From positions 134,230-198,229 of the forward strand of contig JAGNEJ010000002.1 in the NCBI GenBank assembly GCA_018003315.1: a DNA stretch of 64,000 bases, read 5' to 3'. Origin of the DNA: Verrucomicrobiales bacterium (GTDB lineage Bacteria > Verrucomicrobiota > Verrucomicrobiia > Verrucomicrobiales > V1-33). The notes beneath the pieces were generated by a model. It ran no database searches. It had not been told where the DNA came from and saw only the letters and a list, made by a program, of their open reading frames with translations. Positions 51,219 through 58,924 of the stretch are shown here, piece by piece. Position 1 is the stretch's first letter; each line of letters begins with the position of its first letter. Both the position numbers and the translations under genes were made by a program.

Positions 51219-53717
51219 CTACTGCTCGTCCCCCTCCGGAATTTTCCCGCTCCACGGTCCGGAGAGCGGCGTGGTGTGCCGCTTTTTCAGCACCTGCCGC
51301 CCGATTTCCGTGTTTGGGCATGTTTTCTTGATCGCAACGAAAAATGCCTCCTCCGCCTTGCGATCGCGCGCAAACATCCACGTTCCCGCCTGGTTGAGGA
51401 CATCCGCCTTTTCCTCGGTGCCGTCCGCGAGCAGCGCCGCCGCTTTTTTTGCCAGAACGGCGGCCACCCAGCGGTAGTGAAACCGGTATTCCTTCGGCAG
51501 CGCATGTTTTGCCAGGCGCTGTTTCTCCTCGACGCTGGGAGGCACTCCGAATTTCGCCTTGAGCGTCAGTTTTGGCATCCGGGTGGCATCGCCGCCATCC
51601 TCCTCCGTCGCGTTAAGGTCAGCCTCCATGCCGGTGCGCCGTGTCGCTAAAACGCTGTTCGATGGGAAAACGCCATTCTCCCAGGCACCGTCCGGTTCCA
51701 GTTCCGTACCCATCAGTTCCATGCCTGCATGCCGGGCAAGCCAGGCCGCGGTCCACCAGCTTTTCGCCTGGTCCTTTTTGGATGCCGTTTTGTCAGCGGC
51801 CTTCCCTAGGGCAGCCACGTAGGCATCCAATGCCGGCTGGATGTTCCGTGGAAAATACGGACGAGCTGCCATTTCCTGGTCCTCCCTGACCATGCGGCGC
51901 GCCAGCAGCCAGCGAAGTCTCCAAGCGATGGCATCCTGGATTTTTTCCGAATCAATCGTGGCTCTGCCCTCGATAATGGCGTCTCCAAGCAGGGTGTGCA
52001 GGTCGGAATCCATCTCCGCATCCTCCCGGGGATCGTCCGCAGGTGGTTCCGCCACCTTTTCTCCTTCCGGAATGGTCACCACCCTGCCGAGCAGCGTGCG
52101 GTCGATGCCGCTCTGTTCACGGATGGGTGGCTTTGGATAGTGCCGGTCCACCCAGGCCTTGAGTTCATCCAGCGCCAGAACGCGTTCGGCCACGTAGGCG
52201 GCATCCTGCCAGTGCCCCGCCTCCAGGAACGCCTCCAGAGCCTCGGGAAATTTCGCCTGCCCCAGGAGGATGACGGCATGGTCCGCCCGGGCCGCCGATT
52301 TTGGCAGGGGTGTGGCAGGAATGCCCTGACTGATCACCAGCCGCTCCGGAGCGCCAAACATCCGCTCCGCTCGATCCATCGCCGCCGCCGCAGCGGCGGT
52401 GTCACCGGCCCGCAGGGAAAGTTTGGCTGTCAGCCACAGCGACAGCCGCGTCTCATCGGGTGCCAGCTTCAGCCATCGTTTGGCCAGATCGTATGCTCCC
52501 TCCCGGTAGGCAAGCCAGCCCAGGCGGTCCGCATCCTCCGCTTTTGGCTGGGATTTCTCCAGCAGTTCCAGCCAGCGTTTGGGACCTTGATCGCGTTCCC
52601 CGCCGTATTCGCCCACCCACCGGTTGTTGATGTCTGCGCTCATGGCCAGATACCAGCGGGTCACCACCCTGCGCAGCAGCGGGGATTTCGCCGCGTTTTC
52701 CCATGCCTCTGCCGTGGGTGGAGTGGTCTGGTCCGGATCTGCGTTGAGGTTCATTTCAGGAAACAGCGTGTCCCTGACAAGAAAGCGGATCGAGGTGAAT
52801 GCCTGGTCACAGCCGCTGGAAAGCTGCTTCAAATAAAGCTCCAATGCCTTTTCCGGGCGGGCGGTTTTGGGATCCACGCCGATCCATGCCCGGGCCTCCC
52901 AGCCATAACTCGCCGAGGCAAGCCCCAGCGGATCGTCAAATCCAGCGGCGGCCAATTCCCGGGTCTGCGCGAAATGCGCCGGTGCAGTCTCATCCGGTTT
53001 CATCCCCGCTTCCTTGCCGGATTCCGCGGCGGCAATTTCCGTCCTGCCTAACATGTAGGACGCCCAGACGCTGCGGAAATGCCGCTGCTCCGCGGGCAGC
53101 GCCAGCAGCGCCTTCCAGGCGGTCCGGGCAGAGGCAAAGTTTTGGGCGGCATACGCCTGGGCTCCGCGCTGATACAGGGCGAATTCCTCCTTTGGCAGGG
53201 GCGTTTCCGGTGGCGCAGGCTGGGCCGAAGTGTCTGGCGGAGGAAGAGCCTCCGACTTTTTGCCAGGCGTATCCGCATTCGGCTCCTCGGGTGCACCTTC
53301 CTCCGGTTTCGGCTCCGGCGGGGTGAGCAGGGAGCGGGTTTCCTCCAATTGTTTGCGCAGTGCGGCGACATCCGGAGCATCCACTTTGCCAGCCTTCACT
53401 GCGGCATCGAAGCTGGCCAGTTCCGCCGCGGCCGTTGTCAGGCGATTCACGTGTTTTTCCTTTACCGGAAACTCCCGGGCCAGCTCCTTCATTTCCAGTT
53501 CAAACCAGAATTCCGGCGAGGCGATGGCTGCAAACTGATGGTCCTGCAGCAGGTTGATCGAACTCCAGATCCCGCTCGCCTCCACCCTCGGTGGACTGGC
53601 AAAAACCAACAGGGCCAGGGCGACTGCCACCGCCTTTCTGGATGCTCCCGCGCAGGATGCCGCGTCCGCCTGCCTTCCGATTCGACAATGTTTACGGAAT
53701 GGAAATGGTGATTTCAT
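51219..53717 (-). CDS. Large exported TPR-like protein paired with DUF3142
   Basis: This 832-residue protein has a long N-terminus with a signal sequence (AVAVALALLVFASPPRVEAS), a proline/glutamate-rich linker (about 135-170) and many helical TPR-like repeats. No enzyme motif is seen. Its ATG lies 26 bases inside the end of the DUF3142 gene, so translation of the two is linked. A joint role in the envelope or in polysaccharide handling is likely from the strict coupling, but the mechanism is unknown. fmt is convergent, only 10 bases away. Confidence 0.75.
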   Translation of the reverse strand: MKSPFPFRKHCRIGRQADAASCAGASRKAVAVALALLVFASPPRVEASGIWSSINLLQDHQFAAIASPEFWFELEMKELAREFPVKEKHVNRLTTAAAELASFDAAVKAGKVDAPDVAALRKQLEETRSLLTPPEPKPEEGAPEEPNADTPGKKSEALPPPDTSAQPAPPETPLPKEEFALYQRGAQAYAAQNFASARTAWKALLALPAEQRHFRSVWASYMLGRTEIAAAESGKEAGMKPDETAPAHFAQTRELAAAGFDDPLGLASASYGWEARAWIGVDPKTARPEKALELYLKQLSSGCDQAFTSIRFLVRDTLFPEMNLNADPDQTTPPTAEAWENAAKSPLLRRVVTRWYLAMSADINNRWVGEYGGERDQGPKRWLELLEKSQPKAEDADRLGWLAYREGAYDLAKRWLKLAPDETRLSLWLTAKLSLRAGDTAAAAAAMDRAERMFGAPERLVISQGIPATPLPKSAARADHAVILLGQAKFPEALEAFLEAGHWQDAAYVAERVLALDELKAWVDRHYPKPPIREQSGIDRTLLGRVVTIPEGEKVAEPPADDPREDAEMDSDLHTLLGDAIIEGRATIDSEKIQDAIAWRLRWLLARRMVREDQEMAARPYFPRNIQPALDAYVAALGKAADKTASKKDQAKSWWTAAWLARHAGMELMGTELEPDGAWENGVFPSNSVLATRRTGMEADLNATEEDGGDATRMPKLTLKAKFGVPPSVEEKQRLAKHALPKEYRFHYRWVAAVLAKKAAALLADGTEEKADVLNQAGTWMFARDRKAEEAFFVAIKKTCPNTEIGRQVLKKRHTTPLSGPWSGKIPEGDEQ

Positions 53718-55035
53718 GTGCGGTGACGGTGGATTGAGTGCGCAGCCAGCCGAGCGGTTTTCGCGCTTCCGGCAGCAGAAAATGGAGCGTTTCTCCTGAA
53801 TTGCGATGAAAAACCGCGCGATGTGGTGCGGCAGGATCCAGCGTCACCACATAGCCCCCCAGTGCATCGGCTGCGGTGATGCCACCGGAAGAGGCAGGCA
53901 CCTGGACCAACACGGATTCCGGCCACGACACCTCTGCCTCGCCTTCATTTGCCAGGAAGATGTCCATTGGATTGCCACCCTCTGCCCTGGCCAGCAGCTT
54001 TCCCAGCGGCGCCCGTCCGGCCATGACAGGCTCCAGCGTTTTCCAAGTCCAGTTGCGCGATTCTCCAGCCACTGGCAGGCGATACCAAAGAATACCCTGC
54101 AGCATCGCAGGGCGTCCGCGGGTCCATTGCTCCACCAGACCAGCGATTTCCGTCGCTGGGGAAACAAAGGTCACCACCTTGGTCCCCCGCGGCCAGACGC
54201 GCGCAGGTCCTTCCGAGTCGATGCCCACAATTTTTCCGTCGGCATCGAAACCCACCACGGAACGGTAAGTGGGAAGCGCCACCCGAAAGGGCACCCCCAG
54301 AGCCGCGGCCTGTTCCACCCATCGCCGCGCGGAATCGGCGTGGAGGAGACGTGGAGCCGCCTCGTCCGCCCTGGCTCGTTCCACCGCATGAACCTGCAGG
54401 ACATAGCTTCCGCATTCCCGGACCATTTCCTGAAGCAGCGGCGAACGCAGCCAATCCGGCAAGGCCGTGCAGGAAACAGGCAGCGGCGTCACCGCCTTCC
54501 TGAACACCCGCAGCCAGTTCCGGTAGCCCGCGAGTTTCGTAGTGGCCGCGTCGAAGTCGATCTGCAGTTCGACCGGTTCGCAACCGCCCTCCCGCGCCTG
54601 GGTTAGGGTCTCCCTGATCCATCCTGAAATTCGACGGGTCACCGCATCTTCCGCTCCAAACGGTCCACTCCACGGACCGATGCGCACCGCCAGACCAACA
54701 CCACCCGAAGCGTGTGCTGCCCGCTTCCAGTCCACTTTTGGGCGGATCAGCCGCGGCTGTGCTTCCGACCATTCCACCTCAGCCGCCAGAATGGACAGGC
54801 CCAGTCCACGCTCCTGCGCCATGGTGACGGATGCCGCCACAGCCGGTGTCCACAGCCGCTGCCAGACATAAATTTCCTGACGCAGTTTGCCTGCAGCCTG
54901 CCCCACTCCTGGTTTCCCAGCGACCTCGCTCCGCCGACAACCAGCCATGAGCAGGGAACAGGCCGCGCCCCCCAGCCAATTTCGCCGAGTGAGGGATGCG
55001 GGGAAAATCCGATCGACAATAAAACGGTGCGGCAT
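53692..55035 (-). CDS. DUF3142-family lipoprotein
   Basis: This 447-residue protein has a twin-arginine-like and lipoprotein-type N-terminus (LTRRNWLGGAACSLLMAGC) and a domain matching DUF3142, which looks like a TIM-barrel resembling glycoside hydrolases. Candidate features are VELQIDFDAATTKLAGYRNW and the motif SYVLQVHAVE. No catalytic residue has been defined for the family. The start at 55035 places the signal at the N-terminus. Its 3' end overlaps the following TPR gene by 26 bases. Confidence 0.65.
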   Translation of the reverse strand: MPHRFIVDRIFPASLTRRNWLGGAACSLLMAGCRRSEVAGKPGVGQAAGKLRQEIYVWQRLWTPAVAASVTMAQERGLGLSILAAEVEWSEAQPRLIRPKVDWKRAAHASGGVGLAVRIGPWSGPFGAEDAVTRRISGWIRETLTQAREGGCEPVELQIDFDAATTKLAGYRNWLRVFRKAVTPLPVSCTALPDWLRSPLLQEMVRECGSYVLQVHAVERARADEAAPRLLHADSARRWVEQAAALGVPFRVALPTYRSVVGFDADGKIVGIDSEGPARVWPRGTKVVTFVSPATEIAGLVEQWTRGRPAMLQGILWYRLPVAGESRNWTWKTLEPVMAGRAPLGKLLARAEGGNPMDIFLANEGEAEVSWPESVLVQVPASSGGITAADALGGYVVTLDPAAPHRAVFHRNSGETLHFLLPEARKPLGWLRTQSTVTAHEITISIP

Positions 55036-55203
55036 GGCGTCGTCTCCACTGCGGCCCATTGTGGGCCGGCCGGTTTGTTGGTACGCCGGTTTCGGGAGAA
55101 ATTCAAACGGGGAGCCTGACATCACCTCGGGAAATCGAGGGTGTTGACCGCAGTTCCCCTCCCCCAGCACCCCAAAGCCACACTGCTCCCGGAGATGCGG
55201 CGA

Positions 55204-55231
55204 TTGCCGGTGCCGAAAATGCTCCTACACT
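55204..55231 (+). promoter_or_regulatory. Promoter for the CE15 esterase gene
   Basis: TTGCCG (55204-55209), 16 bases, then TACACT (55226-55231). The ATG at 55239 follows 7 bases later, so the transcript would be leaderless. Confidence 0.55.
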
Positions 55232-55238
55232 GCACCAC

Positions 55239-56516
55239 ATGCAGATTCTCCCAGTTTGCCTCGCCATGACCGCTGCGTCCGCCATCCTTGCCGCCGCCCA
55301 GCCTGCCGGATTCAATTACGACGAGGAAAAGGTCCCGCCGTACCAATTGCCGGATCTGCTCGCTTTCACGGACGGCCGCCGCGTCTCGAATCCGCAGGAA
55401 TGGAAAATGCGCCGGACGGAAATCCTGACAATACTGGAGGCGGAGGAATACGGAAAGGCCCCGCCGCTGCCCGCCCGGGTGAAATGGAAACTCACTGGAG
55501 AGGAGATGCCGGCTCTCAATGGACTGGCGCGCCGCAAGCAGGTCACGGTGTATTTTTCCGACAACGAGGCAGGTCATTCGATGGACGTTCTCATTTTCCT
55601 TCCTGCGGCCATCACCAAACCGGTTCCGCTTTTCTGGGGTCTGAACTTTGAAGGCAACCACGGGACCACAGCAGACACTGACATTCCACTGTGCCGGTCA
55701 TGGATGCGCAACAATGCCAAAAACGGCATCACCGACCATCGCGCCACGGAACAATCGCGCGGCAGCGAAGCGTCCCGCTATCCGCTGGAGTTGGCATTGC
55801 GCGCTGGCTATGGCGTGGCCACCGCCTACTACGGCGACATCGCCCCGGATGACCCTGCCGAGTATCGCAAGGGCGTCATGTCCCAATATCCGAAATGGGA
55901 GGCAGAACACGGCGACGGTGCCTGGGGAAGCGTCGCCGCCTGGGCCTGGGGTTTGCGGTTAGGCATGAGCTATTTCGAAACGGACTCCGCCATCGACTCC
56001 CGTCGAATCATCTGCATGGGACATTCGCGATTGGGAAAAACCGCGCTGTGGGCGGGCGCCACCGATGAGCGCTTTGCGCTGGTCATTTCCAATGATTCCG
56101 GCTGCGGCGGCGCCGCGCTGAGCAAGCGCGTGTTCGGAGAAACGGTTGACCGCATCAACACCTCCTTTCCCCACTGGTTCTGCAAACATTTCCGCAAATA
56201 TAACAATAACGAATCCGCCCTGGCCTTCGACCAGCACTGGCTGCTGGCCGCCATCGCCCCGCGTCCACTGCTGGTCTGTTCGGCCACGGAAGATCTGTGG
56301 GCGGATCCCCGTGGGGAATTCCTCAGTGCCTTCCACGCCTCACCCGCCTTTGTCCTGCTGGGCAAAACGGGACTGGCCTCCGTGGAAATGCCCGCAGCGG
56401 ACAAACTGCTCGAAAGCACAGTCGGTTACCACCTGCGCACTGGAAAGCACGACGTGACACCGGAAGACTGGAAGGCCTACATTGCCTTTGCCAACCGGCA
56501 TCTGAGCGCCCAGTGA
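55239..56516 (+). CDS. Glucuronoyl esterase (carbohydrate esterase family 15)
   Basis: This 425-residue exported esterase belongs to family CE15, which cleaves ester bonds between glucuronic acid of xylan and lignin alcohols. The signal peptide ends AILAAAQPAG. The nucleophile is Ser263 in GHSRLGKTALWAG, followed by the family segment NDSGCGGAALSKR and a C-terminal histidine candidate in GYHLRTGKHDV. Length and order match bacterial CE15 enzymes. The promoter suggests leaderless mRNA. A sulfatase and an acetyl-esterase-like protein lie 2.4 to 6 kb away. Confidence 0.88.
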   Translation: MQILPVCLAMTAASAILAAAQPAGFNYDEEKVPPYQLPDLLAFTDGRRVSNPQEWKMRRTEILTILEAEEYGKAPPLPARVKWKLTGEEMPALNGLARRKQVTVYFSDNEAGHSMDVLIFLPAAITKPVPLFWGLNFEGNHGTTADTDIPLCRSWMRNNAKNGITDHRATEQSRGSEASRYPLELALRAGYGVATAYYGDIAPDDPAEYRKGVMSQYPKWEAEHGDGAWGSVAAWAWGLRLGMSYFETDSAIDSRRIICMGHSRLGKTALWAGATDERFALVISNDSGCGGAALSKRVFGETVDRINTSFPHWFCKHFRKYNNNESALAFDQHWLLAAIAPRPLLVCSATEDLWADPRGEFLSAFHASPAFVLLGKTGLASVEMPAADKLLESTVGYHLRTGKHDVTPEDWKAYIAFANRHLSAQ

Positions 56517-56724
56517 ACCGCATTCCGCCCTGTTCCGGCGGGATTCGACGACGACTGGGTGGGCAACCTGTGGTTTGAGGAAACACTGTGGAAAACGACC
56601 CCGCTCTTTGGGTTGCGCCATTTGGCAGCCGGATGGAAGGCCGCAGCGGCGCAAGGCATTTGACACCGAACTCCGGCAGAAATTTGGCATGGCAAACACG
56701 GCTGCCGGTCGGCACGCGGAATGG

Positions 56725-57942
56725 TCAGTGCTTCACCTTTTCCAGCGGATTGCGGCGCAGCACCTTCATCTCCCACGGCAGCCCCCAGTCGCCGATTTTT
56801 CCCATGAACGGATCCGGGTCGAGTTCCTCGATGTTCCAGACGCCCGGACGCAGCCAGGTCCCATCCGCGAGGAGCTTTGCGGAAAGCGCCGCAGGCACCC
56901 CGGTTGTATAGCTCACCGCCTGGGCACCGGTTTCCTCATTGCATTCCTCGTGGTCGCAAATGTTGTAGATGAAGCAGTGGCGGGGCTTCCCGTTTTTGGT
57001 TCCTGACATGACGCAGCCAATGCTCGTCTTGCCCACGGTCTTGGCGCCCAGACTGCCCGGATCCGGCAGCACCGCTTTCAAAAATTGCAAGGGCACGATT
57101 TCCCGCCCCTCGTAGTTGATGGGCTTGATGCTGGTCATCCCCACGTTCTGCAGGACGCGCAGGTGGGTGAGGTAGTTTTCGGAAAAGGTCATCCAGAAGC
57201 GCATCTGCTTCACTCCGGGGATGTTTTTCGAGAGCGATTCCAGTTCTTCATGATAGAGCAGGAACATTTTCTTCGGCCCGACTCCGGGGAAATCAAATTC
57301 CGTGCTGACGGCCATCGGCTCCGTTTCATGGAACCGCCCCTTGCGGAAAAACCGCCCCTTGGCGGTCACTTCGCGGATGTTGATTTCCGGATTGAAATTG
57401 GTGGCGAAGGGAAGGCCGTTGCTGCCCGCATTGCAGTCCACAATGTCAACGGTCTCGATCTGGTCGAATGCATGCTTCAGCGCATGGGCACAGTAAATGT
57501 TCGTCTGTCCGGGGTCGAATCCCGCGCCCAGCAGGGCCATCAGGCCCGCCTTTGCAAATTTGTCGCGGTAAGCCCACTGCCATTTGTATTCGAATTTCGC
57601 GGTGTCCGGCGGCTCGTAGTTCGCCGTGTCGATGTAGTGCGCCCCCGCCGCCAGGCAGGCGTCCATGATCGACAAATCCTGATAGGGCAGCGCCACGTTG
57701 ATGACAATGTCCGCATTGAATTCCCGGATCAGTTTGGCGGTGGCCTTGGCATCATCCGCATCGACGGCGGCCGTCCGCAGGGTTCGCTTCAACTTCCGTT
57801 TCACATCCTTGGCGATGGCGTCGCATTTGGCCTGCGTCCGGCTGGCGAGCAGGATCTCGCTGAAAGACTTTTTCTCGGCAGCAACCTTGTGCGCCACGAC
57901 CCGTCCGACTCCGCCGGCGCCGATGATCAGAATGCGTTTCAT
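56725..57942 (-). CDS. Carboxynorspermidine dehydrogenase-like (saccharopine dehydrogenase family)
   Basis: This 405-residue enzyme has the N-terminal NAD(P) motif IIGAGGVGRVVAHK and the C-terminal domain of the saccharopine dehydrogenase family. Length and segments such as GAGFDPGQTNIYCAHALKHA and PGVKQMRFWMTFSENYLTHL fit carboxynorspermidine dehydrogenase, which makes carboxyspermidine or carboxynorspermidine in the alternative polyamine pathway. The partner decarboxylase gene nspC, often adjacent, is not next to it. Saccharopine dehydrogenase itself is less likely in bacteria. The ATG lies at 57942. Confidence 0.8.
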   Translation of the reverse strand: MKRILIIGAGGVGRVVAHKVAAEKKSFSEILLASRTQAKCDAIAKDVKRKLKRTLRTAAVDADDAKATAKLIREFNADIVINVALPYQDLSIMDACLAAGAHYIDTANYEPPDTAKFEYKWQWAYRDKFAKAGLMALLGAGFDPGQTNIYCAHALKHAFDQIETVDIVDCNAGSNGLPFATNFNPEINIREVTAKGRFFRKGRFHETEPMAVSTEFDFPGVGPKKMFLLYHEELESLSKNIPGVKQMRFWMTFSENYLTHLRVLQNVGMTSIKPINYEGREIVPLQFLKAVLPDPGSLGAKTVGKTSIGCVMSGTKNGKPRHCFIYNICDHEECNEETGAQAVSYTTGVPAALSAKLLADGTWLRPGVWNIEELDPDPFMGKIGDWGLPWEMKVLRRNPLEKVKH

Positions 57943-58054
57943 GCAGGATGTATGATGGATGGGTTCCCGAACGGTAAAAATTTTCGTCGCTCAATCTTGG
58001 CGGATTGTCACTTCCTGCCAGTGCAATTTTTCAGAGATTCACCGGCCGGCAGAC

Positions 58055-58861
58055 TCATACCACCGGCACATTTCTGGCCGGGAAAAAGCGCGTTCCGATG
58101 CCCTGGCCGGCGATGAGATCTGCCAACTGCTGTGGCCGGCGTCCGCTGGCGATCACCGTTTCCACGCCATGCTCCACGGCCTTCTGAACGGCAGCGAGCT
58201 TGGATTCCATGCCTCCAACGGAGAAATCACCCTTTTCGCTGCGGGCGAATCCGGCGACCTCCTGCATGTCGCGAACTTCGCGCACGATGCCGGACCCACC
58301 GGGCGGCATCAGGCCGTCCACGCTGGTCAGAAGCACCAGCAGGTCCGCCCGGGCCAGCACCGCCACGCTGGCGCTCAGTGCATCGTTGTCGCCAAAGCGG
58401 ATTTCCTCAATGGCCACCGAATCGTTTTCGTTGAAAACTGGGACCACCGCGCGGTTGCGCAACAACTCGCCGAGGGTGTTGCGAATGTGCAGCTGGCGTT
58501 CGGCAATTTCAAAATCCTCATGGGTCACCAGCATCTGTCCGACATGCAGGTTCCATTCCCGCAGGACCTGCTCGTAAAAGTGCATCAAGCGTGACTGGCC
58601 AACCGCGGCACAGGCCTGCAGTGCCGCCATTTCCGCGGGACGCTGCGGGTAACCCATGACATTCAATCCCGCAGCCACTGCGCCGCTGGTGACAACAATG
58701 ATGTCATGCCCGGCCCGCCGGATCGCCGCCACCTCGCGCAGCAGTTTCCACACCTGCGCCCCGTCCAGATTCGGCGAACCGGTTTCCGTGAGGATTCCGG
58801 TGCCGAATTTCAACACAATGCGAAGAGCCCTGGCAGGCGATGGCGTGGGGGGCGTGGTCAT
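58055..58861 (-). CDS. proB: Glutamate 5-kinase without PUA domain
   Basis: This 268-residue kinase phosphorylates glutamate in proline synthesis. The amino acid kinase fold is complete (VLKFGTGILTE, IIVVTSGAVAAG, VPVFNENDSVA, FGDNDALSASVA, GGMESKLAAVQKA). The C-terminal PUA domain of the E. coli enzyme is absent, as in many shorter bacterial forms, which may change feedback control by proline. proA is not adjacent. A promoter (TTGCCA, 16 bases, TATCGG) ends 5 bases before the ATG. Confidence 0.92.
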   Translation of the reverse strand: MTTPPTPSPARALRIVLKFGTGILTETGSPNLDGAQVWKLLREVAAIRRAGHDIIVVTSGAVAAGLNVMGYPQRPAEMAALQACAAVGQSRLMHFYEQVLREWNLHVGQMLVTHEDFEIAERQLHIRNTLGELLRNRAVVPVFNENDSVAIEEIRFGDNDALSASVAVLARADLLVLLTSVDGLMPPGGSGIVREVRDMQEVAGFARSEKGDFSVGGMESKLAAVQKAVEHGVETVIASGRRPQQLADLIAGQGIGTRFFPARNVPVV

Positions 58862-58924
58862 GGCGTCCGATACCCGAACTCCGCGGCGTGGCAATCGCCA
58901 ATCCGCCTTTCATGGGCCGGCAGG

